Shown piece by piece: positions 1 to 7,300 of a DNA stretch of 8,651 nt. Below the pieces are notes generated by a model, which worked only from the letters and a program-made list of their open reading frames with translations, ran no database searches and was not told the origin of the DNA. Within the stretch, counting starts at the first letter, position 1; the number at the start of each line of letters is the position of its first letter. The stretch lies in contig JAOUJR010000060.1 in assembly GCA_029883145.1 (NCBI GenBank), positions 1-8,651 on the forward strand, read 5' to 3'. Made by a program: the position numbers and the translations under genes. This stretch comes from Nitrospirota bacterium. Lineage in GTDB: Bacteria; Nitrospirota; Thermodesulfovibrionia; Thermodesulfovibrionales; SM23-35.

Positions 1-1854
1 CAGATTTTCATACAATGAATCGAGCAATTTTGCATACTTTTTAACTATCTCATCTCTTCTGAGTTTCTGGGTGGAAGTAAGCATTCCATTTTCGACTGTA
101 AAACTTTTCGATAATAACGCAAATGTCTTTAGTTTTTCATAAGGTGCCAGGTCATCTGTTACCTTTTCTATTTCTTGCCTAATACATTCTTTAATTGTTT
201 CTATCCCCAAAAGCTCTGAATAGCTATTAAATTTAATATCCATATTTAATGCATAGTCTTTAATATATTTTCTATCCGGCACAACTAATGCCACAATGCA
301 TTTCCTTTCATTACCATAGAGCATAACCTGTTCAATGTATCTGCTTTGTACTATTTTTGCTTCGATAGTTGCCGGATATATCTTTTTCCCATAAGAGGTA
401 ACGATAATCTCCTTTATTCTTCCTGTTATGATAAGATAGCCATGCTCATCGAACCTTCCTTGATCACCTGTATGTAACCAGCCATTATTGTCAATTACCC
501 TCTCTGTCTCCTCAGGCTTATTGAGATATCCTCTCATTACATTAGGTCCTTTGACCAAAATTTCGTTATCCTCCCCAATCTTAACCTTTACGCCGTCAAA
601 AGGTTTACCTACTGTGCCAAGTCTATTCTCTTCTGCTGTATTAGAACAGACAACTGGCGAAGTCTCAGTCAGGCCGTATCCTTCTATGATATTGAATCCT
701 AAAATATAGATAATTTTTCGAATCTGACGGTTTAGGGGCGCACTTCCCGAAACAATCAGCCTGAGCTTTCCACCAGCAATCTTTTTAAATTTTGACGATA
801 TAAAGGCATTATAAATAATACGCTTTATCTTGAGCCAGTGAGGAATTTGCATTTTCTTGTATTTCAGATTGGCATATTCATTGAGATTTTTAACTGCTGA
901 AAAAATCAGTGCCTTTTTAAAAGGTGAGCTTTTTTCAACTTTTGCCAAAGCTGTATTGTAAGCTTTCTCTATAACCCTGGGTACAGCAAGGAGCAGGGTA
1001 GGACGTACCTTAACTATATCTTCACTAATTGTTGAAAGGTCTCCAGCATAACCGATAGACCCACCTGCAAAAATAACTGCATAATGGCCACAAGTTCTCT
1101 CAAGCATATGTGAAAGGGGCAGGTAGGAAAATATGACATCTTTATATGAGACGTTGAATCTGTTTATTGCTGAAAGAGCATTAGAAATGATATTACCATG
1201 TGTAAGAATGACACCTTTTGGTTCACCAGTGGTTCCCGAAGTATATGCAATGGTCGCTGTATCCTTAGATAAGATAGGGGAAATATCTTTATTTGTCTCT
1301 CCATATTTAATCTTTTTCAGGAGATCGAACGTAACGAAATCTCTCTCATTGCCTGAATGGTCAAAGAGTACAACATTGGTTAGATTCGATGTTTCCCCTC
1401 TAATTTTATTAATAAAATGAAGTTGTTTTGAATTCTCTATAAAGAGCAGCTTTATCTTCGAATCGTTAATTATATATTTCACCAAAGAAGGAGGTAACCC
1501 ATGATAAATGGGTACGACAATACCACCTATCTTCAGAATCGCAAGATCAGCGATTATCCATTCTGGTCGATTATATGAGAAGATGCCAACAGTATCTCCT
1601 TTACCTATTCCTAACTTCTGCATTCCTGCGGTAACTGCTTCTACCTGAGTTCTCAATTCCTCATACACTATATTTATATATTCCCCTTGTTTTTTGTACA
1701 TAAGGGCAGTTTTATCTGGATACTTTGTGACCGTTTTTAAGAAACATTGGTATATTGTTTCAGCCATGTTATTAAAATCTGCTGGTTTTTCAGTGAGGTC
1801 TGTATCTGTTTCCTGATAATCTAAAGGAATTACATCACATGGAATAGAGTTCAT
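1..1854 (-). CDS. AMP-forming long-chain acyl-CoA synthetase (FadD15-like), 3' end cut by window edge
   Basis: This reading frame is open for 618 codons, from the ATG at 1854 to the left edge, with no stop. The family activates fatty acids to acyl-adenylate and then acyl-CoA on the cytoplasmic face of the membrane. Visible motifs are the P-loop TSGTTGEPKG (residues 205-214), YGLTET (393-398), GWLHTGD (458-464), the hinge region GRIKE (478-482) and the C-terminal NGMLTSTQKLRR stretch (589-600), where K597 fits the catalytic lysine. The protein is close to the usual family length of about 600 to 640, so only a few codons should be missing. The upstream ATPase stop is in the same frame, two codons before this ATG, so no earlier start exists. 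No good Shine-Dalgarno site precedes it, suggesting translational coupling. Sampled lines are AT-rich (about 36% GC). It is the likely source of acyl-CoA for the GNAT enzyme of the operon (inference). The family call is firm; the chain length used is unknown. Confidence 0.93.
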   Translation of the reverse strand, partial: MNSIPCDVIPLDYQETDTDLTEKPADFNNMAETIYQCFLKTVTKYPDKTALMYKKQGEYINIVYEELRTQVEAVTAGMQKLGIGKGDTVGIFSYNRPEWIIADLAILKIGGIVVPIYHGLPPSLVKYIINDSKIKLLFIENSKQLHFINKIRGETSNLTNVVLFDHSGNERDFVTFDLLKKIKYGETNKDISPILSKDTATIAYTSGTTGEPKGVILTHGNIISNALSAINRFNVSYKDVIFSYLPLSHMLERTCGHYAVIFAGGSIGYAGDLSTISEDIVKVRPTLLLAVPRVIEKAYNTALAKVEKSSPFKKALIFSAVKNLNEYANLKYKKMQIPHWLKIKRIIYNAFISSKFKKIAGGKLRLIVSGSAPLNRQIRKIIYILGFNIIEGYGLTETSPVVCSNTAEENRLGTVGKPFDGVKVKIGEDNEILVKGPNVMRGYLNKPEETERVIDNNGWLHTGDQGRFDEHGYLIITGRIKEIIVTSYGKKIYPATIEAKIVQSRYIEQVMLYGNERKCIVALVVPDRKYIKDYALNMDIKFNSYSELLGIETIKECIRQEIEKVTDDLAPYEKLKTFALLSKSFTVENGMLTSTQKLRRDEIVKKYAKLLDSLYENL

Positions 1855-1857
1855 AAG

Positions 1858-2556
1858 TCAATCCATTTCCCGAAGCATTCCATCTTCCAACCTGAGTATC
1901 TGGTCAGCATATTCGACAAGGCGAAGGTCATGACTGGCAACGATCACACATTTATTTTGTTCTTTGGCATAGGTCTGGAGAAGTCTAATGATATCAAATC
2001 CCTGTTTTGATTCCAGACTCCCTGTTGGTTCATCCGCAAGAATAAGATCAGCATTATTTGCTACGGCACGAGCGACTGCAACACGTTGTTTTTCTCCCTG
2101 GCTCATAGTGGGAGGAAATCTTCTCGAAAGATACTCTATGTGAAAGCGGTTGAGAAGTTGCGTTGCCCGGAGATGAACATCCTTTTTGGGTTTCCCAATA
2201 AAACGGAGGACAACCTCCACATTTTCTATGGCTGTAAGAGAATCGATCAGGAGAAAAGTTTGAAAGATGAACCCGATTCTCTTTGCCCGTAGTTGTTGGA
2301 GTTCCATCGGTGTGTAGTGTTCGATATTTCTTTCGAACAGAGACACGGTGCCTGTGGTAGGTTTTGTCAGCCCTGCAATTAATGTGAGCAAAGTAGTTTT
2401 CCCGCTTCCACTGGGACCAATGAGAAGAATGAGTTCTCCTGTAAGAAACTGAAAAGAGATTTGTTGTAATACAATGGTCTTGTGTTCGTTAGTTCCGTAT
2501 ATTTTTGTTATTCTGTTAAGATGAACAATACGCGACTTTTTAATAGAGCTGTTCAT
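1858..2556 (-). CDS. ABC transporter ATP-binding protein, LolD/MacB/DevA type
   Basis: This 232-residue protein is a complete single ABC ATPase domain, the usual length for LolD or DevA. It shows Walker A GPSGSGKT (47-54), the Q-loop glutamine Q99 in FIFQTF, Walker B LILADEP (171-177, catalytic E176), the D-loop SLES (180-183) and the H-loop H209 in ASHD. The signature motif is MSQGE (151-155) in place of the common LSGGQ. It would act as a cytoplasmic homodimer powering the permease encoded just upstream, whose 3' end it overlaps by 4 bases (ATGA). Its start has a good Shine-Dalgarno site (GGAGG, 7 bases before the ATG). This subfamily extrudes lipoproteins, lipids, glycolipids or peptides from the inner membrane rather than importing nutrients. 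The substrate cannot be read from the sequence; the neighbours suggest a lipid product (inference). Confidence 0.93.
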   Translation of the reverse strand: MNSSIKKSRIVHLNRITKIYGTNEHKTIVLQQISFQFLTGELILLIGPSGSGKTTLLTLIAGLTKPTTGTVSLFERNIEHYTPMELQQLRAKRIGFIFQTFLLIDSLTAIENVEVVLRFIGKPKKDVHLRATQLLNRFHIEYLSRRFPPTMSQGEKQRVAVARAVANNADLILADEPTGSLESKQGFDIIRLLQTYAKEQNKCVIVASHDLRLVEYADQILRLEDGMLREMD

Positions 2557-3659
2557 TTGAATACCTCCAGGAGATAAATACGTCGTAATTTTTGCATTGA
2601 GATGAATGAACTTATGAGACTCATAGCTGCGACTACACTGATAACAGCTAATATCTGTTCAACCGATAACTTTGTGGTGACTTCAGGTGATATTCTCTCG
2701 ATAACCTTAACCAGAGGGAAGAAAATGATCAACGCAACAATGCTTGATGTGAAAGATATAAGTAATGCCTGCACAATGATAATTCTCTTGAGAAATCCGG
2801 GTGGTGAACCAAGGGTCTTCAAGACAGCAAAGTCTTTCTTTCTCTCTAATATATTGACAGAGAGAAGGAGACTCAAGATCACAGTAAGCACAACAGCCCC
2901 AATTAGAGCCACTGTATAAAGGAGAGGAAGAAAACCCGATTCCATCTCCTGAATATTGTTCTCCAGAAATGTTTTATGGTCATAAACTTCTATTCCCGGC
3001 ACTATGTTACGAATTTCGTTAGCAACTTCATCTATGTTGTTTATGTCTTTTACCTGAACCAAAAAGCATGTAGCAATGCCGGGGAATCCCATCAGTTTCT
3101 GTGCGAAATGCAGAGTAACAAAAGCATACTGTATGACTAAGGCATTTGTCCCGCTACTTATGCCAACCACTTTGAGCATATGTTCCTGGATTTTAACGCT
3201 ATCCCCCAGTGTAAATTTAAATTTTGAAGCGAATGATTTATCGAGAACAATTTCATTATCTCCCTGAATACTTCTTCCAGCAATAATTTGAGGTGGACCT
3301 CCGATACCATCTTTTGGGTCAAAACCGGTTAAAAATATTGTTCGGGCTTTATCTCCTTTCTTAACTGTTGATAGAACAAGAAGGACTAGAGAAACAGATT
3401 TGACACCCGGAATTTGCCTTATTGATTGCTCCTGAGGAGCTGAGACCAGAGAAGAGCCACGCAGAATGTTTGTCGCATTGCTTTGAAGAACCCAGAGGTC
3501 AACGCAGTTCTTTCTTATGTATTCTACAGAACCATCAGCTACTCCTTGATAGACTGCAAGGAGAAAAAGCATGAGGATCACACAAAGGCTAACGCCTCCA
3601 ATAGTGAGAATGAGTCGCAAAGGCTGACTTTTCAGGATTCTCACTGCATATATGTCCAT
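2553..3659 (-). CDS. ABC transporter permease, FtsX/MacB-like (LolC/DevC type)
   Basis: This 368-residue protein has the classic FtsX-permease layout. There is one N-terminal membrane segment (about 14-37), then a soluble MacB_PCD-like domain facing the periplasm (about 40-240), then three membrane segments (about 243-268, 293-318 and 334-354). The short cytoplasmic loop after the second segment, ERKKDFAVLKTLG (272-284), is the typical coupling helix that contacts the ATPase. With the downstream ATPase it would form a type VII (MacB/Lol-like) mechanotransmission transporter, probably two identical permeases plus two ATPases. No membrane-fusion adaptor (DevB/MacA type) or outer-membrane factor is in the window, so it either works like LolCDE or uses partners encoded elsewhere. 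The start has an AGGAG site overlapping the stop of the aldolase gene, 12 bases upstream. The family call is strong; the cargo is unknown. Confidence 0.9.
   Translation of the reverse strand: MDIYAVRILKSQPLRLILTIGGVSLCVILMLFLLAVYQGVADGSVEYIRKNCVDLWVLQSNATNILRGSSLVSAPQEQSIRQIPGVKSVSLVLLVLSTVKKGDKARTIFLTGFDPKDGIGGPPQIIAGRSIQGDNEIVLDKSFASKFKFTLGDSVKIQEHMLKVVGISSGTNALVIQYAFVTLHFAQKLMGFPGIATCFLVQVKDINNIDEVANEIRNIVPGIEVYDHKTFLENNIQEMESGFLPLLYTVALIGAVVLTVILSLLLSVNILERKKDFAVLKTLGSPPGFLKRIIIVQALLISFTSSIVALIIFFPLVKVIERISPEVTTKLSVEQILAVISVVAAMSLISSFISMQKLRRIYLLEVFK
2563..2568 (-). promoter_or_regulatory. Ribosome binding site of the ABC ATPase
   Basis: GGAGGT lies 6-7 bases before the ATG at 2556, inside the last codons of the permease gene. 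It supports the start choice and 4-base coupled translation of the transporter pair. Confidence 0.75.
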
Positions 3660-3668
3660 AAAATCTTT

Positions 3669-3673
3669 CTCCT
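3669..3673 (-). promoter_or_regulatory. Ribosome binding site of the permease
   Basis: AGGAG lies 9 bases before the ATG at 3659 and overlaps the TAG stop codon of the aldolase gene (3672-3674). Terminating ribosomes would therefore sit on the next start signal. Confidence 0.7.
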
Positions 3674-4778
3674 ATTTAAACATTGGCACTTTAATATTAA
3701 GTTTGCCACGAATACATTGAAAGATTGCCTCGAGACCTGGACCTGTGATCGTCAACCCGTGATTTTTGAGACCAACAGCGCTATGGCACGGGTTGTCTGT
3801 TTGACGAAGTAAATTCACAACTTCCTGGGCAAGCTCATAAGTCCCGCAGGGATAGTTCTGCTGAGTGCAGAGAACTCCATCCATCCAGGCGTGCACATGA
3901 ACTATGGCATCAACGTCAGGAAATGTACTGTATATGAGTTCATGTTCAACAGTATCAACCGATACCCGTGCTTTTTCGTCAAATTCAGGAGGCACGCTTA
4001 CTAATGCCTCACCCTGTTCGTAATCAAATCCCTTAACTAACAATACGTCTTTTCCAACTTTAGAAATTTGAGCTTTATTTATTCCCCGAGCACTCATCCA
4101 GAATGTTGTCTCTCCAAGTTCAGGAATATGTTCTCGTGCACTCAGATTTCCATAGCTCAGACCCTTTATTTCGAAAAGAGTGTAGAGGTGCTGTATGTTT
4201 TCTTCAGAAAGTAATTCTCTGAGAGGAAAAGGTGTGGGAAGCACACCCATTCTGTCGAGCTCCTGTCCATATTCCTTGATTTTCTCAACAACAGGTGAAC
4301 CTTTCCAGAAGCGGGGAGGTAAGTCAGTAAAAAACTGATTTCCAATTGCAAAGTGTGATCCTGCCAGGGGTATAATGTAGTTATAAATTTTCTCAGGATC
4401 AAAAGGAATATGATAAAAACCTGCCTCAGGTGTAGTGAAATAGATTTCATAGTTATTTGTTTCCATTTCTGGAGATGAATTATGAGAAGGCACAATGCAT
4501 AGAACAATATTGGAAAGGGAACGGACCAGCGTCGTATAGCAAATTGAGCGTAGATTTCCTAAAGGTTTTTCTGATGAAACAATGGAAAGGACAAAAATGG
4601 ATCGGGAGCTTCGACGGAAAAATTGTGGAGATTCTATGTCAGTCAGGTTTACAACGAACCGAATATCATTGTCAGAAGAGACAATTTTATGTCCATGACA
4701 GAGAAGCCTCTGAATAATTGCCTCAGCTGCCTTGTCTCTCAATTGATCTCTGTCATTTTTAATGACCGCAAATTTCAT
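3672..4778 (-). CDS. Class II aldolase/adducin-family protein with N-terminal extension
   Basis: This 368-residue protein ends in a class II aldolase (FucA/AraD/adducin) fold at about 190-360. Recognisable parts are GLSYGNLSAR (206-215), the metal-ligand pair H294 and H296 in HVHAWM, and a third ligand, H340, in KNHGLTITG. The residue aligned with the catalytic glutamate of fuculose-phosphate aldolase appears to be D275 in SVDTVEH. Such enzymes bind a divalent metal, usually zinc, and cleave or form sugar-phosphate C-C bonds or epimerise or dehydrate related compounds. The first 170 or so residues are not part of that fold and I cannot name them; the segment PLAGSHFAIGNQFFTDLPPRFW (starting at 137) and PTPFPLREL form the linker. 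The ATG is fixed by a strong AGGAGG site 6 bases upstream, lying inside the decarboxylase gene, which it overlaps by 20 bases. Tight pairing with the decarboxylase suggests a shared pathway. The exact reaction is unknown. Confidence 0.85.
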   Translation of the reverse strand: MKFAVIKNDRDQLRDKAAEAIIQRLLCHGHKIVSSDNDIRFVVNLTDIESPQFFRRSSRSIFVLSIVSSEKPLGNLRSICYTTLVRSLSNIVLCIVPSHNSSPEMETNNYEIYFTTPEAGFYHIPFDPEKIYNYIIPLAGSHFAIGNQFFTDLPPRFWKGSPVVEKIKEYGQELDRMGVLPTPFPLRELLSEENIQHLYTLFEIKGLSYGNLSAREHIPELGETTFWMSARGINKAQISKVGKDVLLVKGFDYEQGEALVSVPPEFDEKARVSVDTVEHELIYSTFPDVDAIVHVHAWMDGVLCTQQNYPCGTYELAQEVVNLLRQTDNPCHSAVGLKNHGLTITGPGLEAIFQCIRGKLNIKVPMFK

Positions 4779-6174
4779 GATGCACCTCCTCTGAAATTTG
4801 ATTACTAAAGAAATCCCTGCATATCATATCTTTAAAGTGTTCCGCTCTCCTGATTAAGTAATGTGAAGAACGGTTGACTGAGACAATTGCTGGACGTGGA
4901 AAGCCAAAAGAAGATTCCATTGATGTAAAATAGGCACCGCTATCCATGACAGCAAGCACCTCCTCAGGATAAATCCTGGGCATAAGTTTATTTCTATAAA
5001 CAATATCTGAAGCAAAACAGACAGGACCTATGATGGTTACTTTCTCTGTTCTGGGTCGGAAAGCATCGTTGCATAAAAGGACCTCGTGGTACTCATAGAA
5101 AGTAGGTAAGGTAACTGTTCCCAATCCCCCATCAGTAATGAGCCATTTTCGAACTCCGGGTCGTTCCTTCACCCGGTGAACAGTGAGAAGGAGAAATTGG
5201 TTAGGACTGACAATGCATCGACCAGGTTCATAAAGAAGCTCTGGCAATTCGTCCATCGGAAAATAATGTAAAATGGTATTCGATATTTCCCGTGCAAAGT
5301 CTTCAAAAGTTGGATACTTGTCGTGTTTAACACCGGATGGTAATCGCTCGAATCCCTGATAGAATAAGAGTTCCCCATTTGTTAGTTCTCGTGTTGTCAT
5401 GGAGGCAAACCCACCACCTATATCCACAATTCGGATTGCTAATCCTGCAGTTCGGGCAATAGAGCAAAGTTGGGCTAAGCATCTCAATGCTCTTGAGTAG
5501 TCTCTCGGATCTCGGATCCCTGTTCCAATATGAAAATGAAATCCGTGAAAATGGATATGCTTCATCTCCTTTAGAAGGTTAACGCAGATAGAAACCTCTC
5601 CACCCTTTAAGTCGAGCCCGAATGCACATCCTTTTCTGCTTCCTGTTGCAGACCCGCTATTCATTCCTTTAGGAATATAATCGGGATTTATTCGGAGTAA
5701 GATATCTGCATCTCTTCCTTCGGCTACGCATATTTGATTGAGACCCTGAAGTTCGTCTAACGAATCAACAATGATGAGCCTTACTTCCTTATCTAAGCAT
5801 TTGTGCAAAAAGGAATCAGTCTTGCACGGGCCATTTACGATAATCTCTTCACCCTCATAACCCATGTGTAAAGCTAAATCCAGTTCAAACTCGCTCATCA
5901 CCTCAGCTTTGAGTCCGGCACTGCGAAGAATCCGGATCACTGCTGGTATTGAGTTGCATTTGAATGCATAGTGGACAGACGTTTTACCTGCATATACAGT
6001 CCGGATGTTTTCTCTGAATTTCCTTGCAGTTTCTTCGAGGCGCAATTCGTTCAACACGTGAAGAGGAGTGCCGTACTCTTTGGCGAGATCAACGGTACTG
6101 AAATTACCGACCGTCAGTTCACCCTTCGGATTGGTATCAAGACCCCAATTGTTATGATGCAATACTTTTTCCAT
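4759..6174 (-). CDS. Fold-type III PLP-dependent decarboxylase (ODC/DapDC superfamily)
   Basis: This protein is 471 residues from the ATG at 6174. A GTG at 6183 would add three residues, but only the ATG has an AAAGGTG site at proper spacing. Residue numbers below count from the GTG. The PLP lysine is K75 in HYAFKCN. Other landmarks are HFHIGTG with H218 stacking on the cofactor, DIGGG (254-258) and EPGR (319-322) for phosphate binding, GPVCFASD with the dimer-crossing catalytic C389, and GAYFTSM with Y418. The family is a cytoplasmic dimer that removes the alpha-carboxylate of amino acids. The position after the catalytic cysteine, acidic in ODC and DapDC where it holds the distal amine, is F390 here, arguing against lysine, ornithine or diaminopimelate as substrate. 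The gene overlaps both neighbours (23 bases with GNAT, 20 with the aldolase). Sampled lines are GC-richer (about 47%) than the end genes. The substrate could be a homoserine-type head group (inference). Confidence 0.9.
   Translation of the reverse strand: MEKVLHHNNWGLDTNPKGELTVGNFSTVDLAKEYGTPLHVLNELRLEETARKFRENIRTVYAGKTSVHYAFKCNSIPAVIRILRSAGLKAEVMSEFELDLALHMGYEGEEIIVNGPCKTDSFLHKCLDKEVRLIIVDSLDELQGLNQICVAEGRDADILLRINPDYIPKGMNSGSATGSRKGCAFGLDLKGGEVSICVNLLKEMKHIHFHGFHFHIGTGIRDPRDYSRALRCLAQLCSIARTAGLAIRIVDIGGGFASMTTRELTNGELLFYQGFERLPSGVKHDKYPTFEDFAREISNTILHYFPMDELPELLYEPGRCIVSPNQFLLLTVHRVKERPGVRKWLITDGGLGTVTLPTFYEYHEVLLCNDAFRPRTEKVTIIGPVCFASDIVYRNKLMPRIYPEEVLAVMDSGAYFTSMESSFGFPRPAIVSVNRSSHYLIRRAEHFKDMICRDFFSNQISEEVHHEICGH
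4784..4792 (-). promoter_or_regulatory. Strong ribosome binding site of the aldolase-like gene
   Basis: AGAGGAGGT is the strongest Shine-Dalgarno site in the window, ending 5 bases before the ATG at 4778. It is embedded in the E-E-V codons near the end of the decarboxylase, about 25 bases before that gene's stop, and it decides the aldolase start. Confidence 0.8.
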
Positions 6175-7300
6175 CTTTTTCACCTTTCATAGTTTTTTCA
6201 TATATTGCGAACTGTTTATCAGGCTTCAATCCTAAATGCTCTGATGCTTTGATTGCAGAAGTGTTTTCTTCAGACATCCATGTTGTTTCTATAAACTGGA
6301 ACCCAAACTTAAGAGTAATCTCGCAAAGTGCATTTAAGAGAAGTCGATAAACAATGGTACGTTGATACGCCTTTTTGATTGCTACTGAATAAATTATAAA
6401 TTTACGAATCTTTTTTCTATCTCGATGAAATTTTATGTAGCTTATTGGACCTACCTTTCCACCCATTCTTTTCAGAAGCGGATTAATGTCTAATACGCAA
6501 TGTAGTACGCCTACCGGTCTTCCGTGATGTTCAACAATCTTAATCAGTTCTGGATAGGTTACAAGACTCAAAAATTTTGCCGAAAAGAGATACTCTTCCT
6601 TACTCAAGGGAAGAAAGTGCCAATTAGATGAAAAAGCATCGTTGTTCACTTCCCGAATGCATTCAAGTTCTGTTTCGATATTACGCATTGAAAAAGAGCG
6701 TACGGTATAGCCATCCGGTGCAACAGGGATAGTGTTAGTTCTATACCGTTGGAGTATATATTCCCTGACACTTTCATTCTTTCTCGTGTGAAACCGAGCT
6801 GAAATGTAAAAACCTGCTCCTTCTAATAGTTTGCAGTAGTAATCAGGATTATATGTTTGAAAAAAAGTTGGGGGAGTTCCAAACTGATTGACCTGTAATC
6901 CTAACTCAGAGTAATGGTTTGGATTGAACGGACCTTCTATCAATTCAATTCCCTGGCTGATGCAAAATCTCTCCACCTCATCAATTAGAGTGTAAACCGC
7001 GTCAGGATCTTCAATCGACTCAAAGAAACCGAAGAATGCTGACTTGATTCCAAACTTTTGATAGTGAAGACGGTTAATGACAACTGCAATGCGGGATACT
7101 ATGGCTCCGTCTTTGTAGCATACAAATAGCTTTAATTGCGCATTTGAAAAATAAGGATTGAGTCTTTCGTCGAGAATGCGTCGCACTTCTGAGGTTACAG
7201 GAGGAACCCAGTTCGTATCATAGCGATAAATGATAAATGGCAAATTTAGGAAATCTTTCATCTGGCGAGAATGAGAAACTTCGGTGACACTGTAAGTCAT
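6152..7300 (-). CDS. GNAT-like N-acyltransferase, about 380-residue family
   Basis: This 382-residue protein resembles a family of long GNAT proteins recognised by an N-terminal FLNLPFIIYRYDTNWVPP stretch (17-34) followed by LNPYFSNAQ (47-55), GFFESIEDP (91-99) and EGPFNPNHYSELG (122-134). The second half (about 198-370) has a GNAT fold. It shows a beta-strand and turn IKIVEHHGRPVGVLHCVLD (253-271), the helix after the cofactor-binding loop (306-325) and a final WMSEENTSAIKASEHLG (341-357), the usual N-x-x-A-x-x-x-x-x-x-L-G end motif. The pyrophosphate loop, normally R/Q-x-x-G-x-G/A, reads Y-Q-R-T-I-V-Y and is degenerate. It would transfer an acyl group from acyl-CoA or acyl-ACP to an amine; the acyl-CoA ligase in the same operon is a possible donor supply. 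It overlaps the upstream gene by 4 bases and has an AAAGGAG site 7 bases before the ATG. The substrate is unassigned. Confidence 0.82.
   Translation of the reverse strand: MTYSVTEVSHSRQMKDFLNLPFIIYRYDTNWVPPVTSEVRRILDERLNPYFSNAQLKLFVCYKDGAIVSRIAVVINRLHYQKFGIKSAFFGFFESIEDPDAVYTLIDEVERFCISQGIELIEGPFNPNHYSELGLQVNQFGTPPTFFQTYNPDYYCKLLEGAGFYISARFHTRKNESVREYILQRYRTNTIPVAPDGYTVRSFSMRNIETELECIREVNNDAFSSNWHFLPLSKEEYLFSAKFLSLVTYPELIKIVEHHGRPVGVLHCVLDINPLLKRMGGKVGPISYIKFHRDRKKIRKFIIYSVAIKKAYQRTIVYRLLLNALCEITLKFGFQFIETTWMSEENTSAIKASEHLGLKPDKQFAIYEKTMKGEKDGKSIAS
6181..6187 (-). promoter_or_regulatory. Ribosome binding site deciding the decarboxylase start
   Basis: AAAGGTG sits 6 bases before the ATG at 6174, within the last codons of the GNAT gene. 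Its final GTG (6183-6181) is the longer alternative start, which itself has no Shine-Dalgarno site at a workable distance. ATG 6174 is therefore preferred. Confidence 0.6.

Noticed and set aside
488..1420. Plus-strand open frames at 488-709 and 1133-1420
   Set aside because: They lie antisense inside the acyl-CoA synthetase, which has clear family motifs throughout; their translations look low-complexity and match no family I recognise.
3660..3671. Search for a promoter or terminator in the largest gap
   Set aside because: The gap is 12 bases and is occupied by the permease ribosome binding site; there is no room for a terminator or promoter.
2086..3812. Plus-strand open frames at 2086-2292, 2602-2919, 3076-3267 and 3483-3812
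   Set aside because: All are antisense to the ABC ATPase, permease and aldolase genes, with no ribosome binding context or recognisable domains.
4166..4808. Minus-strand frame 4166-4507 and plus-strand frames 4457-4717 and 4623-4808
   Set aside because: They are shadows of the aldolase-like gene, whose conserved motifs run across the same bases in its own frame.
5504..5517. Tandem 7-base repeat ctcggat
   Set aside because: Only two copies, within coding sequence; expected by chance.
4759..6174. Naming the decarboxylase lysA
   Set aside because: The fold matches, but the distal-amine recognition residue is Phe, no lysine-pathway gene is nearby, and the context is lipid-like.
5169..6192. Minus-strand frame 5169-5378 and plus-strand frame 5971-6192
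   Set aside because: They overlap the decarboxylase in other frames; the decarboxylase motifs are continuous through both stretches.
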